Positions 1-4,509 of a DNA stretch of 5,753 bases are shown one piece after another. How positions within the stretch are numbered: the stretch's first letter is position 1; each line of letters opens with the position of its first letter. The notes under the pieces are model-generated. The model was not told where the DNA came from, made no database searches, and was given only the letters and a program-made list of their open reading frames with translations. This DNA is from Chloroflexota bacterium (lineage in GTDB: Bacteria; Chloroflexota; Dehalococcoidia; UBA2979). The stretch lies in contig JAQCJS010000083.1 of assembly GCA_027592975.1 (NCBI GenBank), positions 1-5,753 on the forward strand. The letters run 5' to 3'. Made by a program: the position numbers and the translations under genes.

Positions 1-50
1 GCGCGATCCGCATCCCCGGCGTCTCACCGCTCCGGCTGCCGAGCCTGCGC

Positions 51-731
51 GTGCGCCTGCCGCGCGACGCCGGGAACGCGATCGGCGGGGCGATCGGTGA
101 CGCCGCTGGACGTGCAGGACGCCGAGTTGCCTCCGCGGCGCCCGCCGCCACGCTGCCCTCCACCGTGCGTTCCACGCTGCACCTCGGCGCGCCGTCTCCT
201 ATCAGGGCCGCGGTGCTACCGCGCGTCTCGCCGCGCGTGGGGATGATCGCGTTCGCGGCGTTCGCGGGCATCGCAATCGCGCTGCTGTTGATCCAGGTGT
301 CGTCCGGTGCGAGCGACAGTGCCGCCGCCGCCCGCGAACTGGCGGCCGCGCGTGACGCCATCGTCCAGCGCGAGGCGAAGATCGCGAGCCTCGAGGGGGC
401 GATCACGACGAGGACGCAGGAGCAGAGTGCGCTGCAGAGCTCCGCCGAATCGGCACAGGGCCAGGTCGCGGCGCTCACCGATGAACGCGATGCCGCGAAG
501 CAGCGTGTGGGGCTGCTGGAGGCGGAGTTGATGCAGACGAAGGGCGACCTGAAGGACGAGCAGGCGCGCACCGCGAAGCAGCAGGCTGAGCTGAAGACGC
601 TGAGCACGTGCCTGAACGGCACGGCGGTCGGCCTCGCGTTCGGGCGCACCAACCGCTGGTCGTCCGCCGACGTCGCGCTCGCCGCGGTCGCCGACTCCTG
701 CAAGGCGGCGGAGTCGCTGCTGCAGCGCTGA
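51..731 (+). CDS. Membrane-anchored coiled-coil protein with C-terminal two-cysteine module (hypothetical)
   Basis: Function not recognised. Seen in the sequence: residues 1-64 are an Arg/Ala/Pro-rich low-complexity stretch. Residues 65-83 (MIAFAAFAGIAIALLLIQV) form one transmembrane helix. Residues 90-185 are Ala/Glu/Gln/Lys-rich with heptad-like spacing, a probable coiled coil. Residues 184-226 form a compact tail with Cys187 and Cys217. With positive charge before the helix, the coiled coil and tail should be extracytoplasmic, where the two cysteines could form a disulfide (inference). The start is uncertain: the GTG at 51 has no good Shine-Dalgarno, the frame stays open to the left edge of the window so the gene may be 5' partial, and an ATG at 243 directly before the helix is an alternative. 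It converges on the next gene with 14 nt between stops and no obvious terminator. Similar short tails with two cysteines occur in secreted actinobacterial and Chloroflexota proteins, to my recollection. The reading frame is well supported, the function is not. Confidence 0.6.
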   Translation: MRLPRDAGNAIGGAIGDAAGRAGRRVASAAPAATLPSTVRSTLHLGAPSPIRAAVLPRVSPRVGMIAFAAFAGIAIALLLIQVSSGASDSAAAARELAAARDAIVQREAKIASLEGAITTRTQEQSALQSSAESAQGQVAALTDERDAAKQRVGLLEAELMQTKGDLKDEQARTAKQQAELKTLSTCLNGTAVGLAFGRTNRWSSADVALAAVADSCKAAESLLQR

Positions 732-745
732 CGTCCGAGGGCGGG

Positions 746-1321
746 CTAGTGCCCCCCGTGCGCCCGCGACGCCTCGATCGCGGGTGCTTCGCCTTCCGTC
801 ACCACGTGCGTGACGATGAGGGTGTCCACGGCGTCACGGCGGCGGATGCCCAGTTCCATCACGCGTGTCCAGGTGCCGAGCGCCGGCACCTCGTACGTCT
901 CGCCCGTGCAGAGACAGCGGATCATCAGCGCATCTTCCGCGCTGTGGGGCGTGGGCAGGTGGGGCGCGACCCAGAAGCGCGCCGGCCGATCCAGCGGGTT
1001 GCGCAGCACCGCAACCACCAGTTGCGCCTCGTCCAGCGTGACGCGCATGTTCCCGCCGGCGATCTCGGCGCCTACGTCGCTGCCGGCCTCGGGCGCCTCC
1101 CCGGCGGGGTACGACCTCATGAGCCACAGCGGCTGCCCCTGCACGGTGCGGTGCAGTCTGATCGTCGCGGGGAACGCCTGCGGCAGCACCCAGCGCACGC
1201 GCAGCTCCGCGCCGCGCTCGATCGCCGGGGCGGTACCGCACCCGGACAGCGCGAGGATCAGCGTGAGTGCGGCGAGCAGCAGCGCGGGGCGGGTGAGGCG
1301 GCGAGCGAGTGCGTGGGGCAT
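746..1321 (-). CDS. Small secreted lipoprotein with Cys-x-Cys motif (possible copper-binding, Cox11-like)
   Basis: A 191-residue lipoprotein. It has a basic N-terminus, a hydrophobic core and a textbook lipobox LSGC with the lipidated cysteine at residue 28, so the mature protein should be anchored on the outer face of the membrane. The body is rich in beta-type segments. Residues about 119-160 read like a beta-sandwich domain: an Asn-Pro turn, FWVAPH, then IRCLCTGETYEVPALGTW with Cys136 and Cys138. This resembles the CFCF copper-binding strand of the cytochrome oxidase assembly factor Cox11/CtaG followed by its Pro-Gly turn, but only loosely. The C-terminus (AHGGH) and PHLPTPH add histidines that could bind metal. 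I chose the ATG at 1321 because it gives a standard signal peptide and has GAGAGA about 9 nt upstream; longer in-frame starts to 1378 lack a Shine-Dalgarno and run into a terminator. Lipoprotein status is strong, the copper role is a guess. Confidence 0.72.
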   Translation of the reverse strand: MPHALARRLTRPALLLAALTLILALSGCGTAPAIERGAELRVRWVLPQAFPATIRLHRTVQGQPLWLMRSYPAGEAPEAGSDVGAEIAGGNMRVTLDEAQLVVAVLRNPLDRPARFWVAPHLPTPHSAEDALMIRCLCTGETYEVPALGTWTRVMELGIRRRDAVDTLIVTHVVTEGEAPAIEASRAHGGH

Positions 1322-1336
1322 GCGGTCATTCTCTCG

Positions 1337-1381
1337 CATCGGACGCGCGAACATCAGACACGCGGGCATCAGACGCACAGA
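1337..1381. repeat. Three tandem 15-bp imperfect direct repeats upstream of the lipoprotein gene
   Basis: Copies begin at 1337, 1352 and 1367, exactly 15 bp apart: CATCGGACGCGCGAA, CATCAGACACGCGGG, CATCAGACGCACAGA. CATC, GAC and most of the following Cys/Gly-type bases are shared. The array sits between the terminator of the sulfurtransferase gene and the chosen lipoprotein start, where a promoter or operator is expected. It also creates a run of ATG codons every 15 nt on the minus strand, which makes the open frame look longer than the likely gene. An operator is an inference; the periodicity is directly visible. Confidence 0.6.
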
Positions 1382-1403
1382 GGCCCCGGTCGCCCGGGGC
1401 CTC
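1380..1403 (-). terminator. GC-rich hairpin terminator after the sulfurtransferase gene
   Basis: A perfect 10-bp inverted repeat, GAGGCCCCGG at 1380-1389 and CCGGGGCCTC at 1394-1403, closes a 4-nt loop. It lies 30 nt past the stop of the sulfurtransferase gene. On the minus strand it is followed by TGTGCGTCTG, only modestly T-rich, so termination may be incomplete or factor-assisted. It separates the sulfur cassette from the lipoprotein gene. Confidence 0.75.
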
Positions 1404-1432
1404 CGCGTTGCTCCTCGGACGAGGCGCGCGGG

Positions 1433-2431
1433 CTAGGAGCGCGACGTCTCGATCTTGTTGTTGGAGGAGCCGTACTCCTCCCAGGAGCCGTCGTACACGG
1501 CGACGCTCGGGTAGCCGATGATCTCCTTCAGCACGAACCAGGCGTGCGCGGCGCGGATGCCGGACTGGCAGTACGTGAAGATCGTCTGGTTGTCCTGCGC
1601 GACGATGCCGGCCGTGTCGTAGAGCTTCTTCAGGTCAGCGACCGGAAGGAACTCGCCCGTCTTGGTCACGGCGTCCGAGTAGGCCAGGTTCTTCGCGCCG
1701 GGGACGCGGCCGCCGGCCTTCGCCGGAGCGCGCAGGTCACGACCCGCGTACTCCTCCGCCGTGCGAGAGTCGCAGACGATCTTGGAGGGGTCACCGACCG
1801 CCTTCACCATCTGCTCCATGCTCACCACGATCGCCTCGTTCGGCTTCGCGGTGAAGGCGTACTGGGTCGCCGGGCGCGCGGGCACGTCCTTGGAGACGGG
1901 CTTCTTCGCCGCCTCCCAGGCCGTCCACGTGCCGTTCAGCACGCGAGAGTCCTTGTGCCCGTAGACATCCAGGCTCCAAGCGATGCGCGTGGACCACAGG
2001 CTGCCCTTGTCGTCGTACAGGACGACGGTGTGCTCCGGCTTGATGCCGGCCTTGCCCAGCGCGGTCGCGATCTGCGCGGCCGCGGCGAGCTCGCCGATGC
2101 CGCCCTTCTTCTGGTTGAACTCCGCGGTGGAGAGCCAGACGGCGCCGGGGATGTGACCCGCGTCGTACTTCGCCTTTGTGCGGAGGTCAGCGACCACCAC
2201 GTTGGCGTCCGAGGCCTTGCCGGCGAGCCAGTCAACGCTCACCAGACGGTCCAGGTTGGGCTTGAGCTGCTGCGCGGCCGGGGTGGCCTTAGCCGGGGCG
2301 GCGGTCGCCGCGGCCTTCGGGGCCTCGGCGGGCTTCGTCTCCGTCTGCGCTCCGCAGGCGATCGCGGCGCTTGCCAGCACCGCCGCGCCCAGCAGCCACA
2401 CGCTCTTGCGAGGCGTGAAATCGAACTTCAT
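1433..2431 (-). CDS. Exported lipoprotein sulfurtransferase, tandem rhodanese domains (thiosulfate/3-mercaptopyruvate type)
   Basis: A 332-residue enzyme expected to move sulfane sulfur from a donor such as thiosulfate or 3-mercaptopyruvate onto a thiol acceptor through a cysteine persulfide. Residues 1-25 are a signal peptide; AAIAC places a lipidated cysteine at 26, with Ala rather than Leu at -3. Residues 27-58 are an Ala/Pro/Lys linker. The N-terminal rhodanese domain (about 62-175) has AGHIPGAVWL, but Asp140 sits where the catalytic Cys would be, as is normal for the inactive half of this family. The C-terminal domain (about 200-325) has VCDSRTAEEY, GRVPGAKNL, the active loop CQSGIRAAH with Cys288, and YDGSWEEY. 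The loop is closer to the CRxGxR form of thiosulfate sulfurtransferases than to the CGSGVT form of mercaptopyruvate enzymes, but the substrate is not settled. The ATG at 2431 has AGAGGGAG just upstream. It is last in the cassette, 91 nt after the TusA-type gene. Outside location distinguishes it from cytoplasmic SseA-type enzymes. Confidence 0.93.
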   Translation of the reverse strand: MKFDFTPRKSVWLLGAAVLASAAIACGAQTETKPAEAPKAAATAAPAKATPAAQQLKPNLDRLVSVDWLAGKASDANVVVADLRTKAKYDAGHIPGAVWLSTAEFNQKKGGIGELAAAAQIATALGKAGIKPEHTVVLYDDKGSLWSTRIAWSLDVYGHKDSRVLNGTWTAWEAAKKPVSKDVPARPATQYAFTAKPNEAIVVSMEQMVKAVGDPSKIVCDSRTAEEYAGRDLRAPAKAGGRVPGAKNLAYSDAVTKTGEFLPVADLKKLYDTAGIVAQDNQTIFTYCQSGIRAAHAWFVLKEIIGYPSVAVYDGSWEEYGSSNNKIETSRS

Positions 2432-2451
2432 CTTGCTCCCTCTGAGAATCT

Positions 2452-2474
2452 GGCCCGCGCCAGCAGCGCGGGCC
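2452..2474 (-). other. RNA hairpin directly upstream of the sulfurtransferase ribosome binding site
   Basis: GGCCCGCGC at 2452-2460 and GCGCGGGCC at 2466-2474 form a perfect 9-bp stem with a 5-nt loop. Transcribed on the minus strand, it ends about 20 nt before the sulfurtransferase start codon and just ahead of its Shine-Dalgarno. No U-tract follows (AGATTCTC), so a complete terminator is unlikely. It could be an attenuator, a processing site or a 3' stabiliser of the upstream mRNA. Confidence 0.6.
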
Positions 2475-2486
2475 GTGCTTCGAATC

Positions 2487-2506
2487 CACCGCCACAGCGG
2501 GCGGTG
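2487..2506 (-). other. Second hairpin in the gap after the TusA-type gene
   Basis: CACCGCC at 2487-2493 pairs with GGCGGTG at 2500-2506 across a 6-nt loop. Both arms are flanked by the direct repeat CGAATC (2481-2486 and 2507-2512). It lies 16 nt past the TusA-type stop codon. With the neighbouring stem it fills most of the otherwise uncoding 91 nt. Confidence 0.45.
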
Positions 2507-2522
2507 CGAATCGCCTGTCGTC

Positions 2523-2771
2523 CTACTCGTCCTTGAAGAGGCGGATCATCCACTCGCCTTCGCGGACTTCGTCGATCTCGCAGCCGTAGCCGCGCTTCAT
2601 CGCCTCCGGGGGGATGGTGGAGAGTGCGGGCGGGTGGTCGGTCAGCACGTCCAGCGCGCTGATGCCGGGGTGCACCTCGTCCAGCTCCTTGTTCGTGCGG
2701 AGCATGGGGTACGGGCAGATCTCGCCACGCACGTCCAGCACGGGGACGGTGGTTTCAGTCTCAGCCATCAT
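2523..2771 (-). CDS. TusA/YeeD-family sulfur carrier protein (TsuB-like)
   Basis: An 82-residue cytoplasmic protein of the TusA/SirA fold, which carries sulfur as a persulfide on a conserved cysteine. The hallmark segment is LDVRGEICPYPMLRT, with catalytic Cys19 in Cys-Pro-Tyr-Pro, followed by the usual LDVLTDHP (40-47), an IPP turn and GEWMIRLFK at the end. A second cysteine, Cys64, follows GYG; some family members have one near there. Length is normal for the family (about 75-85). Two adjacent ATGs (2771 and 2768) follow the strong site GAGGAG; the second has the more usual 8-nt spacing. It follows the cysteine-less homologue by 26 nt and the YeeE-type transporter one gene further up. Known pairing: YeeE/TsuA imports thiosulfate and YeeD/TsuB assists it in the cytoplasm. 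A selenium-linked role, as proposed for YedE/YedF, is the main alternative. Confidence 0.93.
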   Translation of the reverse strand: MMAETETTVPVLDVRGEICPYPMLRTNKELDEVHPGISALDVLTDHPPALSTIPPEAMKRGYGCEIDEVREGEWMIRLFKDE

Positions 2772-2797
2772 TCACACTCCTCGTACGAGGCTGCTTG

Positions 2798-3088
2798 CTA
2801 CTCGCTCTTCGCCGCGCCCGCGGTGCGGGGACGGAGCGCGATGCGCCAGCCCAGCTCCGCGTCGCGTCGAAACGACGACTTGACGCCGCGCACGGCGGCA
2901 GTGGGAACCACGTACTTCACGATCACGTCGTGCTCCGTGGTCAGGTCCAGCAGCTCGCCGCCCGCCGCGCGCCCGATCGCGTCCTCGATGTCCGAGATCG
3001 TCTGCGGGAGGGGGCGCGCACCGAGGGCGATCTCGGTCACGGCGGGCTGCTCTGCGCTGCCGGAGCCCTGAGGGGCGCTGTTGCTCAC
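2798..3088 (-). CDS. Cysteine-less TusA-fold protein between transporter and sulfur carrier
   Basis: A 96-residue protein with no cysteine. Residues about 16-87 align without gaps, at an offset of 7, with the neighbouring TusA-type protein. Shared residues are Gly23, Leu47-Asp48, Thr51, His53, Pro62, Ala64, Arg67-Gly68, Glu78, Trp81, Ile83 and Leu85. The catalytic Cys position is Pro26, and Cys-Pro-Tyr-Pro becomes Pro-Leu-Pro-Gln, so it cannot carry a persulfide in the TusA manner. It may be a regulatory, scaffold or transporter-docking partner (inference). DUF2249-type proteins are another TusA-like group without that Cys and are the other likely assignment. The GTG start at 3088 is well supported: GTGA overlaps the transporter stop by 4 nt, and CGGAGG lies 5 nt upstream, indicating translational coupling. 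The frame is open further upstream, but that part is antisense-like or out-of-frame shadow of the transporter gene. The C-terminal 10 residues are an Ala/Lys tail. Confidence 0.85.
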   Translation of the reverse strand: MSNSAPQGSGSAEQPAVTEIALGARPLPQTISDIEDAIGRAAGGELLDLTTEHDVIVKYVVPTAAVRGVKSSFRRDAELGWRIALRPRTAGAAKSE

Positions 3089-4323
3089 GCGAGCCTCCGG
3101 ATGATGCGCGTGCCGATGAGCGCGCCGCCGGCCATGGCGACGGCGTACACCCAGCCGTTGAGGGCGAGCGAGGGGATGGCGGAGTAGAACGCGCCCAGCG
3201 TGCAGCCCAGCCCCAGTCCCGCGCCGTAGCCCATGATCACGCCGCCGCCCAGCGACTGGACGTAGCGCTGCGGCTGGCGCGGCACCCGCAGTCGGAAATC
3301 CCGCGCCAGCACCGCCGCGACGAACGCGCCGACGATGATGCCGATGTTCAGCATGAAGCCGTCCGTGAACCAGGACGCGCCCTCTGTCAGCGCGGCGGCG
3401 CAGCCGGCGAGGCCCTCCAGGCCCTTCTGCACGGCGACGGGCACACCGGCGGCGCTGCCCAGGTCGTTGGCCCAGCGCGAGATCTCGCCGACGACGCCCA
3501 GCGGGCGGTACTTGATGAAGAGCAGCACGTTCAGCATGGCGAGCACGACACCGCCGGCCAGCGGCGACCACTCGCGGCGGAAGACGCCTCGCAACGCCAC
3601 GCGCACGTCGTCCGCGACGCTGGCAGGGGGCGCGGGCTGCGCTCGGCGGATGGTGACGTTCGCGACGAACGCCTGCTTGCGTTCCCACCACAGCGTCCCC
3701 ACGTACGCGGCCGCGAGGAGCGCGAGCGTGATCACGATGGCACCCGTGTAGCCGATGTTGGCGGGGAACCACACGCGCGGCGAGGTGGAGATGCTGACGT
3801 CCCACCACCAGTTCCAGGTGCGGTTCAGCGCGTACAGGCCGACCATCACGCCCGCCATGGACACCCACGAACCGACGTAGCCCTCGCCCATGCGGTACAG
3901 CGAGCCGGAGACGCAGCCGCCCGCGAGCACCATGCCCAGCCCGAAGAGCCCGCCGCCGATCACCGTGGCGATGCCGACGGGGAGGATGTGCGCGTCGTCC
4001 GGGCTTCGACCCGCGAACGGGTCAGCGACGATCGTCCCCATGACCATCGCGAAGCCGAGCGTGCCCACGCCCAGGCCGACGAGCAGCCCGCGCGCGGTGC
4101 GGCCCTGGTGCAGCATGAACAGGTCGCGGAACGCGGAGACGAAACACAGGCGCGCCCGCTGCAGCGTGAACCCGACGGCCGTGCCCACCGCGAAGAAGGT
4201 CGCGAGCGACGTGCCGGCACCCAGCGCCACGAGGTAGATGGCGATCGGCACCAGCAGCACGGCGAGGTGCACGGACTCCGGCATCGTGAATCGTCGGGCG
4301 GACGAGATCGTCTGTGCGGTCAT
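3085..4323 (-). CDS. YeeE/YedE-family membrane transporter (TsuA-type, probable thiosulfate import)
   Basis: A 412-residue integral membrane protein of the sulf_transp family, whose characterised members (TsuA/YeeE) take up thiosulfate. About ten hydrophobic segments are visible, near residues 19-37, 38-55, 79-99, 113-135, 149-166, 190-212, 254-272, 322-340, 356-380 and 388-405. The family signatures are ARLCFVSAFRD (Cys60), GMVLAGGCVSGSLYRMGEG (Cys137) and GLGLGCTLGAFYSAI (Cys374); I infer these are the conserved cysteines that relay the substrate through the pore. Cys308 (LAGCAAALTEG) is extra. Residues 215-250 form a polar cytoplasmic-looking loop. It is longer than E. coli YeeE (about 350) and nearer YedE in size. 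Start: the ATG at 4332 has its GAGA directly abutting, while the ATG at 4323 has it 9 nt upstream, so I prefer 4323; 4284 is possible. It is first in the cassette and overlaps the next gene by 4 nt. A selenium-linked substrate cannot be excluded. Confidence 0.92.
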   Translation of the reverse strand: MTAQTISSARRFTMPESVHLAVLLVPIAIYLVALGAGTSLATFFAVGTAVGFTLQRARLCFVSAFRDLFMLHQGRTARGLLVGLGVGTLGFAMVMGTIVADPFAGRSPDDAHILPVGIATVIGGGLFGLGMVLAGGCVSGSLYRMGEGYVGSWVSMAGVMVGLYALNRTWNWWWDVSISTSPRVWFPANIGYTGAIVITLALLAAAYVGTLWWERKQAFVANVTIRRAQPAPPASVADDVRVALRGVFRREWSPLAGGVVLAMLNVLLFIKYRPLGVVGEISRWANDLGSAAGVPVAVQKGLEGLAGCAAALTEGASWFTDGFMLNIGIIVGAFVAAVLARDFRLRVPRQPQRYVQSLGGGVIMGYGAGLGLGCTLGAFYSAIPSLALNGWVYAVAMAGGALIGTRIIRRLA

Positions 4324-4330
4324 GCGAGCC

Positions 4331-4360
4331 ATTCTCTACGTTCACGACTTATTTGGTCAA
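4331..4360 (-). promoter_or_regulatory. Candidate promoter of the sulfur cassette
   Basis: The interval 4341-4372 is the only AT-rich patch in the window. Read on the minus strand it contains TTGACC (4360-4355), five of six matches to a sigma-70 -35 box. Eighteen nt later comes GAGAAT (4336-4331), four of six matches to a -10 box. If both are used, transcription would begin close to the ATG at 4323. A short imperfect dyad, ACTT at 4348-4351-like and AAGT, overlaps the -35 region. The -35 match is good, the -10 is weak. Confidence 0.4.
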
Positions 4361-4375
4361 GTAATCAGGTTTCGA

Positions 4376-4402
4376 CGAGCCTCGGTGGATTCTAGAGGCT
4401 CG
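4376..4402. repeat. 8-bp inverted repeat in the divergent intergenic region
   Basis: CGAGCCTC at 4376-4383 pairs with GAGGCTCG at 4395-4402 across 11 nt containing TCTAGA at its right side. It lies between the AT-rich promoter patch of the sulfur cassette and the thiolase-like gene, a plausible operator position for either. Direct observation of the symmetry; the role is inferred. Confidence 0.5.
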
Positions 4403-4437
4403 CCCGCCGCCGCGCCAATCCTTGCCCGGGCGGGCGA
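4400..4437. repeat. 9-bp inverted repeat overlapping the previous one
   Basis: TCGCCCGCC at 4400-4408 pairs with GGCGGGCGA at 4429-4437 across 20 nt. Its left arm shares 3 nt with the right arm of the 4376-4402 repeat, so as RNA the two stems could not both form fully. The 180 nt between 4324 and 4509 holds no gene that I can support. Confidence 0.5.
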
Positions 4438-4494
4438 CTGCCCACAGATTGGACGAGTGCCGTAGGATGCCGCGCAGCACACCAGAGACGAGCC

Positions 4495-4503
4495 GGGGGG
4501 GGG
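4495..4503 (+). promoter_or_regulatory. Nine-G homopolymer in the ribosome-binding region of the thiolase-like gene
   Basis: Nine consecutive G residues end 6 nt before the ATG at 4510 and occupy the Shine-Dalgarno position. Any GGAGG-like site here is replaced by a pure G run, which can still pair partly with the 16S tail. Its length is prone to slippage and to sequencing error. A TAGGAT at 4463-4468 could be a -10 box, but no -35 at suitable spacing is evident. Confidence 0.4.
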
Positions 4504-4509
4504 CCGCAC

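Noticed and set aside
1322..1378. Longer N-terminus for the lipoprotein (start at 1378)
   Set aside because: It has no ribosome site, would start beside the terminator hairpin, and the added residues come from the 15-bp repeats and spoil a normal signal peptide.
608..2536. Long open frame of 642 codons on the plus strand
   Set aside because: It lies antisense to the lipoprotein and sulfurtransferase genes, and its translation is Arg/Gly/His/Ala-rich with no recognisable motif. Such frames are common opposite high-GC genes.
2178..3071. Open frame of 297 codons on the plus strand
   Set aside because: It is antisense to the sulfurtransferase, TusA-type and cysteine-less genes, all of which have clear family motifs or ribosome sites.
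3089..3868. Upstream extension of the cysteine-less TusA-like frame, giving 356 residues
   Set aside because: The extra part overlaps the transporter gene in another frame and is Arg/His-rich shadow sequence. The GTGA overlap with a strong ribosome site marks the real start at 3088.
3890..4237. Small plus-strand open frame of 115 codons within the transporter region
   Set aside because: It is a Pro/Ser/Thr-rich shadow antisense to a membrane protein with conserved signatures.
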